Origin: an uncultured candidate division WWE3 bacterium
GTDB taxonomy: Bacteria; Patescibacteriota; WWE3; UBA101185; UBA10185
Length of the DNA: 64,000 bases
Reading direction: 5' to 3'
Assembly (NCBI GenBank): GCA_938004185.1
Contig: CALKWN010000065.1
Location: 496,001-560,000 of the forward strand
Shown in pieces: positions 26,987-35,386 of the stretch (its first letter is position 1; each line of letters opens with the position of its first letter). Both the position numbers and the translations under genes were made by a program. The notes under the pieces were generated by a model. The model ran no database searches and had not been told where the DNA came from. It worked only from the letters and a program-made list of their open reading frames with translations.

Positions 26987-28264
26987 CTATTTATAAACTA
27001 CCTGGTCAACATTGCGGTCAGGTACAATGCCGATCCAAAAATTACCACGGTTAAATTCTATTTCGGCTCCGGACGTATCGTAAAATACCGTTCTCTCATC
27101 GCGCCCGGCTTTAGACCAAGTTGCATCTACAACACGGCCATCGATGAAAATTAAAGCTTGTCCGCTTCCCAACAACTCGTATTCAAGGCGACTCTTATCA
27201 TCTCCTGCAATAGCTGATTCGGTTGCGAATTGAACTATCAGGTTAGTAACAGCGACCTGCTCTTTGGTTTCCTGATCAAGATGGGCAATAGGTTGATCGT
27301 CAGCGTCAACTCCTGTAAATCTTAGGTATTTGTTTAAAGTGCTGTCGTATTTAAACGCTCCGGTATAGTCTCCGTGATACCAATAATCTATCATTATATC
27401 TTTAGCTTCAGGGGAAGAGGAGTATTTTGAAGGATCGTCCTTGAAGAGCCAAGGCCTTACATCCGTCTGCCCCTCCCATCCTAGCTTGTCGCCTAATTCT
27501 CTAAGTTTTACACCGTTGGTATATTCAGTATGCTCGTAAGCCACGTCTCTTGGGTTGTCCCGCCAAACACAGCCATCACATTGAGAAGGTAGGGTGGCAC
27601 CTCCTCTAAACAAACTTCTAACCGGCCAATTCTCGATTGCGTACAAAGCCTGCGGAGAATATCCGTCGTGCATTATCATCGCATCCCCTAACTCTTTAAC
27701 TAGAACAAGATAATATTCTCTTGCACTTCTTACGGGACCTATTTTTTCAGGAGTGTTGCTATAGAAAAATGTTAAAAATCTTGTGATTCCGCCTTCAGCC
27801 ACAACCTCATAAACAATATCGGCATATATAAGACCCGACTGAGGTCGCGCATCCAAGTGGTTATTCATCATCACACCGAAAGGTCTGTCATCAAACCAAG
27901 TTGCAGCCGTTTCGGGAAACATCATTCCGGTTAACGGATTCATTATTTCAGTCACCACCGGGCCTGTATCATTTGAATTTGGAATTAAAGGGGTATTAGG
28001 CTTGTCATTATTTTTTATGTACCAGTAAGCTCCGCCTAAAACACCTGCGAAAAGAAAACCCAAAAAAATTGAGAATATAAAGCTTCCTTTCTTTTTCTTT
28101 CGGGGTTTTGTAATTTTTTGTTCGGTCATATTTTCACTCAAACCGGAATCCTGAGAAGGTTCGATAGGTTTAGGCATTTTTAAAGGACGCCCCACATAAG
28201 GAACCTGCTTAGGCGAATCGTCTCCGTTTTGAGATATAGATGTCTCAAAATCAGATAATTGCAT
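26987..28264 (-). CDS. DUF3048 (YerB-like) membrane-anchored protein
   Basis: 425 aa from the ATG at 28264, chosen over an in-frame ATG 24 nt upstream because a TATAAT sits exactly 6 nt before it. A ~70-residue cytoplasmic part with a Lys-rich stretch is followed by one membrane helix (IFLGFLFAGVLGGAYWYI), a linker, then the DUF3048 domain (DDRPFGVMMNNHLDARPQSG, AEGGITRFLTFF, IGPVRSAREYY). The molecular role of DUF3048 proteins is not established; they are cell-surface proteins. It lies downstream of the sortase. Confidence 0.88.
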   Translation of the reverse strand: MQLSDFETSISQNGDDSPKQVPYVGRPLKMPKPIEPSQDSGLSENMTEQKITKPRKKKKGSFIFSIFLGFLFAGVLGGAYWYIKNNDKPNTPLIPNSNDTGPVVTEIMNPLTGMMFPETAATWFDDRPFGVMMNNHLDARPQSGLIYADIVYEVVAEGGITRFLTFFYSNTPEKIGPVRSAREYYLVLVKELGDAMIMHDGYSPQALYAIENWPVRSLFRGGATLPSQCDGCVWRDNPRDVAYEHTEYTNGVKLRELGDKLGWEGQTDVRPWLFKDDPSKYSSSPEAKDIMIDYWYHGDYTGAFKYDSTLNKYLRFTGVDADDQPIAHLDQETKEQVAVTNLIVQFATESAIAGDDKSRLEYELLGSGQALIFIDGRVVDATWSKAGRDERTVFYDTSGAEIEFNRGNFWIGIVPDRNVDQVVYK

Positions 28265-28270
28265 AGTAAG

Positions 28271-28298
28271 ATTATATATTGAGTACATTTTTTGTCTA
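28271..28298 (-). promoter_or_regulatory. Promoter of the DUF3048 gene, leaderless
   Basis: Minus strand TAGACA (28293-28298), 16-nt spacer, TATAAT (28271-28276), then 6 nt to the ATG, placing the predicted transcription start on the A of the start codon. Confidence 0.6.
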
Positions 28299-28315
28299 GA
28301 TGTTATGGGTTAGTT

Positions 28316-28987
28316 TTAACGGGGTTGCAATTCGGCAACTACCACCAAACGTTTCAACGTAGTTCCGGCCGGCCAACAAGTCATTAACGTAACTTTCGGA
28401 GCATCTGATTTTGAATCCAAATAGGATATTTCTTCCGGCGATACTACTTTCGTTTCTTTAACCTCATAAATGTATTTGCGCCTGTTAAAAATCAGGAAAA
28501 TTTCGTCGCCCTCTTCCAACTTATTCAACAAATAGAAAATTGAATTGTACCTGTTGGCGGCAACAAAATTGTCTGAAGAGTGGGCAAAAAGAAATGTATT
28601 TCCGACCTGACCCGGCAGAGCGGTATTTTTTGCGTGGGCGACACCTTCAGTTAAAGCTTTCTGATAAACCTTGCTGTCCTGTGCATCAACATCTTTTATC
28701 ACTTTCGCATTAGCTCCGATTTTGGGGATAACAATACTAAAGAAAGGGTCGGCCGCCACAATATATTTTTTCTCTTCTTCTGAGTTTTTTACTTGTGTCA
28801 AAACAACCTCGGCTTCTGAATCAGGAGGGGAAAATCTGTATTTTATTTCGTTTGAGATGGTCGGGTAGAATATCGCCAATAACGCGATTAGTGAGAGTCC
28901 TATAAAGCCGAGGCCCAGCCCGAATAGGGCTGGGCCGGGTTGGGCTTGGGTTTTCTTCTTATTATTTCTTAGCTTTCCTGATTCCAT
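28316..28987 (-). CDS. Sortase family transpeptidase
   Basis: 223 aa. A cytoplasmic Lys-rich N-terminus, one membrane helix (about 20-43), then a sortase domain with the catalytic His in FLFAHSSDNF, Cys in VTLMTCWPAG and Arg in TLKRLVVVAEL. Sortases cleave an LPXTG-like signal and join the protein to the cell wall or another acceptor. The start overlaps the 3' end of the giant surface protein gene by 26 nt; that protein carries LPATG, so it is the probable substrate. Confidence 0.9.
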   Translation of the reverse strand: MESGKLRNNKKKTQAQPGPALFGLGLGFIGLSLIALLAIFYPTISNEIKYRFSPPDSEAEVVLTQVKNSEEEKKYIVAADPFFSIVIPKIGANAKVIKDVDAQDSKVYQKALTEGVAHAKNTALPGQVGNTFLFAHSSDNFVAANRYNSIFYLLNKLEEGDEIFLIFNRRKYIYEVKETKVVSPEEISYLDSKSDAPKVTLMTCWPAGTTLKRLVVVAELQPR

Positions 28988-31900
28988 TTATTGCAACGCC
29001 GCCTACCAAAGCTATTAAAGCCACCCATGTCCAGGGGCTTGAAAACAATCCTCCGGCGGTTCCCTTTTCTTCTTCATTTTCAGTATATTCTCCGAGAATA
29101 CTTCCCTCTTCATCTTCACCCGTCATTTCTTCCTCCGATGTTATAACTTCAGCTCCTTCAAAGCCTTCTCCGGATACGGAAGATGCGCCTCCAGCAACAA
29201 GTAAAGCTTCCTGAGTCTCACTGCTTTCTCCCTCAACTTCTATAGTTATAACTTTTACTAGTTCCTCGGCCTCAACTTTTGAAGCATTTCCTGCCACATC
29301 AAATGCTCTTACGGCAAAGTATTGTCTGTGAGCACAATCTTCACCCGATACTTCTATATCAAACTCATGTTTTGTGTCGGGCCCTATTGTTATAGTTCTT
29401 ATTCTTGTGTCAGCGTTGGCCGTATATTCTTTGTCGTCCTTCATGTAAACCTCAACGTAAGAGGTCTGTCCGTCGTTAGCGGTTTTGAATTCTACTTCGT
29501 ACTTGCATGAAGATTTTCTGTCTACTTCTATGTATTTGGGTTTGTCGGGGCCTGTTTTGTCGTAGGTTGTATCTACGGGGTTAGAATCAACTCCGTCGAC
29601 TACGACCTTAAAGTTATATTCACCTTCAGCGTTTAGAACTGAGCTGTTCACATCACAAACTTTAGTGTCTCCACCGGCGGGTATGGTCATCGAAGCCCCG
29701 AATGGGACCCAATCAATATCTGTAGGCCCATCCTTGTAACACTGTGCCGAAAGTCCAACAGGCGTTTCACTCGTATCCATTACAACAAATGAAAGATTAA
29801 GAGGTTGATTAATTAAACCTACAGGCTCCTGAAGCAGCACAACTACGTCTCCTGCCGCAAATACTTTTGAGCTTGAGAGCGTCATGAATAGCAAAGATGT
29901 CAGTACCATGCTTCCAATTTTTTTCTTTCTTGACAGGACAGTTAAAGTTGCGCCTATAACCAAACCTATTAATGCAACCAGGGTTACAGCAGTACTCGCG
30001 CCTGTTGCAGGAAGTTCCATGGTCGAAGCACCGAGTACTTCTTCCTCGCGTTCTTCCTCATCTACTTCAGCTTTAGCTTTTGAGGGTGGAACCTCGACAT
30101 CCAGGTTAACTGTGGTGCCTACGAAGTTTGTTGTGCCATCCACACGTGATTCGACATCGGCCAAGCCTATAATTCTTTCCGCTTCAGATTCTTTACCTAC
30201 CTCACCAACAACCCATGCCACATCCTTGTGATTTCCAGCACTGACGCCATCTAATATTTGCGCGGAATAGGATAATGTAACAGGTTCTCCAGGAACCAGT
30301 GTTCCTAAATCCCATTCACCTGGAGAAGCGTAGGTAGGGGCAGACATTGCAATTAAGTTATTTTCATGATCTCTTGCTTCCCAACTACCCTCAATAAAAT
30401 CAAATCCTTTTGGAAGAAGATCTGTTAGCTTAACTTTGTTAACGTTAGTACCTCCCACCCAAACTTTTATGTGGTATCTAATGATACTTCCGATTGATTG
30501 AGGAGCACCTAAAGTTTCGTTCCACTTAGCCACATTAACAGTCGGTATTACAGACTGAGCATTAAAAGCCACACAGTGGTAAGTCTTACCGTATTCAGGT
30601 TTTACTATCCTGTCATCGTTGTCGTAATTTAGTATGTCTGTATCGCAGTATATTTCAGCGCTTTCATTATTGCTATTGTTACCATTTACTGTGTAAGTGA
30701 AAGGTACATATCCTTCCTGCAAAACCTCGCGAACTTTTATGTGATCGGTCTTACCGAAATAGTCTATTGTTGCCACAGCCCGCCCATCCGCTCCGGTTAC
30801 TGAATTAAAATCATTCCAACCTGTTGCTTTTCCGATTACTTCATCGCCCGGGTTTGTTATTTTGTCGTCACCCCACTGGAATCCCCAATCCGAAGCTAAC
30901 TTACAGTGACCTTCGCTTTTTTCAACCCAATCTTGAGCTGTGTTTTCGGTAATCTTTGCAGGTTCTTCGTCCGACTGACCTGCCACACCCCAGTTAGGCA
31001 AGTAAGACTCGTGGTCACATACTATTTTTGTAGCAACTATCGTCATAGGCACATCGTATTTGTTTACTAATGTAAAGGTTTCGAACTTTTGATCCACTGT
31101 AACAGCGTCACCTTTTCCTAAATCATCCACCCAATCGTCTTTTAGTACTTCATCCAATATGTAATTACCGTAAGGTACGTTGGTAAAAGTCTTGCAACCG
31201 TTTACATATCTAGTCGTACCGTATAAATCTTTGTTTATTCTGAAAATCTCAAAACTGAAATTTTTGTCATTAATGTTATCTCCGTAAACATCATCCCAGA
31301 TGGAAATATTAATAGGTCCTTCAGATGTATGGTTATATATATAAGTGTATGTATTGTCGTCTCCATACGCACCCCAGTCAACAACATTACCATTTACCCT
31401 TGCCATTAAACCATTAGAGCCACTTAATAGGTCGAAACCACTCAACCAACAATCACATCCACTCGGTATGTTCAAAGGCCTGAACGAATAACCTGCGTCA
31501 GCATTCATCAGACTACTACCGTACCTATAAGTACCGCTTACTCTTATTAAATATTTGCCAGCCGGAAGAGACTCTGAATCCGTACCCTCGTCGTCCTTTA
31601 CATTTATTTCTGTAGGTCCGCTCACCCTATCCGATTCGGAAACTAAGGCAACGTCCCATCCGCCTAATTTCTTTCCTTCCGTGTCTTCCTTACAAACCTG
31701 AACCGTCGAGAGAGACTGACACTCGTAAACTTCCAGAGTTAAGCTACCTTCGTTATCACCCATACATCCCTGTTCATTGCACGTAGGATTAGTGTCGTAC
31801 CAATCTGAATACCAGTCGCTTATTAAAAAGGTGACTTTATCAGTTGTAGGTTTGAAAGCCTTGCTGTAAACGTGTGGGAAATTTACATACTTATTATTAT

Positions 31901-34886
31901 CCCATTCAACAACACCTACACCGCTTCCTAAATCTCCTAAAACTGAAGTAACACCTCTACTAGTGCCCCAAATTCCTATATCAGATCTATAGGGAGGGTG
32001 CCAGTTACTATCAGTAGCGTATGCTGCGTCCGCGTACTTACCACGGTTGTTTTTATCATAGTTGTAAGTACCGAATACTTTGAATAAATACTCAGTGCCG
32101 GAGAAAACGGAGAAAGATTCACCGTCGCTATCTGTAGAAGATATATCGTAAGTACCTACTTTTACAGGCGTTGTGCCCGGGGTACATCTGTCTTTTCCAT
32201 CGTAAACCGGAACTAGTTTGCAGGTGGGTGTACAGAAGTAGCCGCTTTCTACACCGTCTTCACCGTCGCATTGTTCGTTTTCTGTTTTTATACCATCTCC
32301 GCAAAGCTCAATGGGTTCTTCAGGTTCTTCGCATACCCCATCAATACCGCCAACAGCATCTAAGTCAAAACCATCGTCATAACTATATTGACCGGTAGAA
32401 GATTCAACCAATTTTACGTATCTAACCCACGAGGGCTTAGAAGCAATGTCATCCAAATCGAAAAATGTAATTCCGTCTTCGGTTCCGTCGCTATCCGAAT
32501 CTGTAAAACTACTTGCCTCTCCGAGGTATAACCAATCCGAACCATCAGTACTTACATATATCTGAGCTTTCTCTTCTTTGTCATCAGTTCTATTCCAGGT
32601 TATTTCATGAACCGAAATATCGTCGCCCGGTATATTTTTTACATAGTGGCTAAATTCAAGTATTAATTCTCCCCCCAAACCTAAGCTATAAAAATCTTCG
32701 TCATCCTCACCTAAAGCTTTAGCTGTATCTATTCTTATAGGATCGGTTATCGTTCCCCCACCGTAAAGCGTTCCGGTCGTAACACCAGTTACTTTTGCTG
32801 CCCAAGCTTCTCCGTCAACACACTGGGAAACTTCAGTCGTACAGTTAGCACTACACCCATCCCCATCAACGTTATTTCCGTCATCACACTGCTCCTCACT
32901 CTCCAATATACCGTTACCGCAAACATTTAACGGGGGTATCTTACAATCGTTGTTGTAAATAGCCTGACCTGCAGGTGAATCCCAGTTCAATCCCGGGAAA
33001 GTTATCTCTACTTTGTCTGCATACTTATGGGGATTACCGCCACCCGTACCAACATTCATCTTACAATCCTTGGTATTATCATCACTCGTATACGCAGCTA
33101 AATCCTCAGGACATGCCAAGTAAGTAAATTCGGGAATAATATCACCCCAATCATCCTCAGGATATATACCACCTAAATGAGCAGCATGCCCTTTTAAATC
33201 ACCGCTCCTGGCCGGCGTGTTGACTATATAAGGATTTGCATCACTATTCGTCGCGTGACAAATAGTTACTTTATCCGGTGTAGTAATAATACTGCACCCT
33301 GAAATTTCAAATTCATAAGGCATCTCGTAACTACCGGTAAAATCCCATCCCGGGATAGCACCGTTCTCAAACTCTTCCCACGAATAAACATCAACATTGT
33401 TTCGAGTTTTTACCTCACCATATGTATCGATAATGGGAGAATTATCATCAACCTTAACTGAAATGTTTCCTTCATAAATCCTTACTTCCAAATCAAATTT
33501 GTTGGAATCGCCGATGTCAAAAGTGCCGGCAACTTGTACTATCTCGCCACCTAAGTTTCCATCAGTCGGACCTATGCGCATTGTTGTTGCCGTTTTCTTA
33601 TAAATGTAAACATACGCTCCGCTTTGATAACCTGTAACACCGGAACTTAACAATCCCTCATCAATAAGACCTACAAAAGCAACATCTCCTGGTGACATAT
33701 CAGAAACGTCTATTTTTCCTTTGAAAACAACCTCCTTATTGTTGGGGTCACATCTGTAGTAAGGATCTGCCCACTGATATGCGTGTGAATAAGTATCGGT
33801 AGGAGCCGGATTACCTACATATCGCAAATAATCAGTTCCTGAAGTAGCGAGCGGGTCTTCTGTTGCAGCACCCACACTTCCGATAATTACAAAAATCGTA
33901 AAATGCTGAATATTCTCCAAAGTAACCTCACTGTCCTCCTTGTTCTGTTTTACATTTTCAGAATCAATCTCCTCAACATCCTCCCCACTAATCTCATCCC
34001 CAACATCCTTCTCAATATAAACAACACCAGCCTCAACCCCCTCAGGCTTCGGCAAAGTCAAATCATATTCAAAATCACCGTCATCCATATCAGTCGTAAT
34101 ATCGTAAGCATACTCCGCGTCAGTACTAAACTCTTCGGGTAAATTCAAATCGTCAACCAAAACTTTCTGAATTCTCAAAATAGATCTGTCGTCATCGTTT
34201 TCAGGTAAACAGGTAAAAGTCAAAGTAACTTTTTCATCTTCGGGGAAAATATATTTAACCCCGAGCTTCACTTTTTCTTTAGTTTCTGCATAGCCTTTTT
34301 CGGAGTCAACTTCCCAGTCACTTATCGCAGAATCCGTGATTTCCTCGTCGTCACTTAAACACACTTTTACAACCTCATCTTCTTCCTCGACAACTGTATT
34401 TTCAATTGAACCCACAACGGGATCAGCCGAATCAGTTGAATCTGTTAAGGACGGTTCGGCTTCTACAGGTTCTTCAGGTCTGTAGTCGCTCACACCGTCG
34501 GGTAAGATGTCGCCTTGTTGAGTTTCTTCCGGAAGTGTTTCCTCGCCGTCTTCAGGACTGTCTCCTTCTGAGGTCTCAGGCTCTGAAGCTTCTTCAGGTT
34601 CGCCCGGCGTATTTTCGTCAGAGTCGCCTTCGGATCCTTCCTCCGCAACCTCCTCATTTTCTTCGCTACCTTCGGTAGTCCCTTCCTCAGAGTCACCCTC
34701 GGGATCTTCTGCAGAAGTCTCCTGCGTCTCAACAACACTCTCATCTCCTAAATCCTCTGCATATACGTATCTGTACGATGCAAAGTAGGGATAAAAACTG
34801 TTCAGCAACATCGCAAAAATTGCAATGTTCATGTAAATTTTTCTACGCGTGTCTTTTTTTATTCTAAGCTTTATTTTTAGCTTCAT
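28962..34886 (-). CDS. Giant sortase-linked surface protein with an internal LPATG signal
   Basis: 1974 aa. Signal peptide at 1-43 (cleavage likely after YVYA), an Asp/Glu-rich region to about 330, two DUF4215-type Cys-rich repeats (starting CGNGILESEEQCDDGNN near 652, and CGDGIKTENEQCDG near 860), Cna-B/SpaA-like segments (TFTNVPYGNYILDEV) and a DUF11-like repeat (TDLLPKGFDFIEGSW). At 1625-1629 is LPATG, then a membrane helix and SRKKK, a complete sorting signal. The frame continues with a signal-peptide-like stretch from Met1660 (ATG at 29909), a beta-rich domain and a C-terminal helix ending RKAKK. This looks like two surface proteins fused, or translated from an internal start. Probably an adhesin or cell-contact protein. 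Confidence 0.85.
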   Translation of the reverse strand: MKLKIKLRIKKDTRRKIYMNIAIFAMLLNSFYPYFASYRYVYAEDLGDESVVETQETSAEDPEGDSEEGTTEGSEENEEVAEEGSEGDSDENTPGEPEEASEPETSEGDSPEDGEETLPEETQQGDILPDGVSDYRPEEPVEAEPSLTDSTDSADPVVGSIENTVVEEEDEVVKVCLSDDEEITDSAISDWEVDSEKGYAETKEKVKLGVKYIFPEDEKVTLTFTCLPENDDDRSILRIQKVLVDDLNLPEEFSTDAEYAYDITTDMDDGDFEYDLTLPKPEGVEAGVVYIEKDVGDEISGEDVEEIDSENVKQNKEDSEVTLENIQHFTIFVIIGSVGAATEDPLATSGTDYLRYVGNPAPTDTYSHAYQWADPYYRCDPNNKEVVFKGKIDVSDMSPGDVAFVGLIDEGLLSSGVTGYQSGAYVYIYKKTATTMRIGPTDGNLGGEIVQVAGTFDIGDSNKFDLEVRIYEGNISVKVDDNSPIIDTYGEVKTRNNVDVYSWEEFENGAIPGWDFTGSYEMPYEFEISGCSIITTPDKVTICHATNSDANPYIVNTPARSGDLKGHAAHLGGIYPEDDWGDIIPEFTYLACPEDLAAYTSDDNTKDCKMNVGTGGGNPHKYADKVEITFPGLNWDSPAGQAIYNNDCKIPPLNVCGNGILESEEQCDDGNNVDGDGCSANCTTEVSQCVDGEAWAAKVTGVTTGTLYGGGTITDPIRIDTAKALGEDDEDFYSLGLGGELILEFSHYVKNIPGDDISVHEITWNRTDDKEEKAQIYVSTDGSDWLYLGEASSFTDSDSDGTEDGITFFDLDDIASKPSWVRYVKLVESSTGQYSYDDGFDLDAVGGIDGVCEEPEEPIELCGDGIKTENEQCDGEDGVESGYFCTPTCKLVPVYDGKDRCTPGTTPVKVGTYDISSTDSDGESFSVFSGTEYLFKVFGTYNYDKNNRGKYADAAYATDSNWHPPYRSDIGIWGTSRGVTSVLGDLGSGVGVVEWDNNKYVNFPHVYSKAFKPTTDKVTFLISDWYSDWYDTNPTCNEQGCMGDNEGSLTLEVYECQSLSTVQVCKEDTEGKKLGGWDVALVSESDRVSGPTEINVKDDEGTDSESLPAGKYLIRVSGTYRYGSSLMNADAGYSFRPLNIPSGCDCWLSGFDLLSGSNGLMARVNGNVVDWGAYGDDNTYTYIYNHTSEGPINISIWDDVYGDNINDKNFSFEIFRINKDLYGTTRYVNGCKTFTNVPYGNYILDEVLKDDWVDDLGKGDAVTVDQKFETFTLVNKYDVPMTIVATKIVCDHESYLPNWGVAGQSDEEPAKITENTAQDWVEKSEGHCKLASDWGFQWGDDKITNPGDEVIGKATGWNDFNSVTGADGRAVATIDYFGKTDHIKVREVLQEGYVPFTYTVNGNNSNNESAEIYCDTDILNYDNDDRIVKPEYGKTYHCVAFNAQSVIPTVNVAKWNETLGAPQSIGSIIRYHIKVWVGGTNVNKVKLTDLLPKGFDFIEGSWEARDHENNLIAMSAPTYASPGEWDLGTLVPGEPVTLSYSAQILDGVSAGNHKDVAWVVGEVGKESEAERIIGLADVESRVDGTTNFVGTTVNLDVEVPPSKAKAEVDEEEREEEVLGASTMELPATGASTAVTLVALIGLVIGATLTVLSRKKKIGSMVLTSLLFMTLSSSKVFAAGDVVVLLQEPVGLINQPLNLSFVVMDTSETPVGLSAQCYKDGPTDIDWVPFGASMTIPAGGDTKVCDVNSSVLNAEGEYNFKVVVDGVDSNPVDTTYDKTGPDKPKYIEVDRKSSCKYEVEFKTANDGQTSYVEVYMKDDKEYTANADTRIRTITIGPDTKHEFDIEVSGEDCAHRQYFAVRAFDVAGNASKVEAEELVKVITIEVEGESSETQEALLVAGGASSVSGEGFEGAEVITSEEEMTGEDEEGSILGEYTENEEEKGTAGGLFSSPWTWVALIALVGGVAINGIRKAKK

Positions 34887-34971
34887 AAATTATTCCGGCA
34901 GATGTAATTAAATTTTGCATCCATTTTGCCCATCCGAGGCGGATACAAAATTCAATGTACAAAACAAGTAC

Positions 34972-35001
34972 AAAAAAAGCCGACCTCAACAAGGAGACCG
35001 G
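34972..35001 (-). terminator. Intrinsic terminator upstream of the giant gene
   Basis: Minus-strand stem 34980-35001 (CCGGTCTC pairs with GAGGTCGG, two G-U pairs, loop of 6) followed by seven T. It lies about 90 nt before the giant gene start, so a transcript from higher coordinates ends here. Confidence 0.65.
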
Positions 35002-35004
35002 TTT

Positions 35005-35135
35005 CGCTACTTGCTCCGTTTATTGCAAGCGACCAATTTGCGCAACAAACATCAAAGCTTTCTCTAAGTAATTAAATTAAATTTTCAAATTTGCACTTTT
35101 ACAAACAATTACTAAATAAAATTCTCTAAAAGTGC
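35005..35135 (-). ncRNA. Candidate structured RNA or attenuated leader
   Basis: Part of the 500-nt gene-free gap 34887-35386. On the minus strand a 9-bp perfect inverted repeat (GCACTTTTA at 35093-35101 with TAAAAGTGC at 35127-35135) is followed by a U-rich single strand, then a second stem (CGC/TTGC at 35005-35014 with GCAA/GCG at 35025-35031), and then the terminator at 34980-35001. This stem-stem-terminator layout fits a small RNA or a leader that controls the giant surface-protein gene. I recognise no known RNA family. Confidence 0.35.
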
Positions 35136-35170
35136 GCCGTACTATTCTCCCAAACCCAAAGAAAAAAGCA

Positions 35171-35310
35171 ACAAAAAAACCACACATTCAGTGCGGTTTA
35201 AAAACTGCCTATTTCGCTGCAATGCTCTTTTTTATTCCAGGTCATGTTAACTTGACCGTTCAGACAGAATTTACGTTTGGAAAACGTAATACTAGTACCC
35301 TTTTACTAGC
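35171..35310 (-). ncRNA. Candidate small RNA with terminator
   Basis: Minus strand: hairpins CTAGTA..TACTAG (35292-35309), TTACGTTT-TCC-AAACGTAA (35272-35290), a near-palindrome GGTCAAGTTAACATGACC (35240-35257) and a terminal stem AACCGCAC..GTGTGGTT (35178-35198) followed by seven T. A TTGACA lies at 35323-35328 with TAAAAG 17 nt on. There is no convincing reading frame. pepF ends at 35387, so these hairpins could instead be its 3' region. Confidence 0.35.
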
Positions 35311-35386
35311 AAAATATCTCCGTGTCAAATACCGCATAGTAATTCAATATGGGACTCCGACAGCAGGCGGTAAAAAAAGATAAAAT

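Noticed and set aside
34406..34744. Arg/Leu-rich frames opposite or in another frame of the giant surface gene
   Set aside because: They are shadows of the Glu-rich region of the real gene.
35132..35383. An 83-codon plus-strand frame in the 35-kb gap
   Set aside because: It crosses several perfect hairpins, has no start signal and an odd Lys/Asn-rich composition; a structured non-coding region is more likely.
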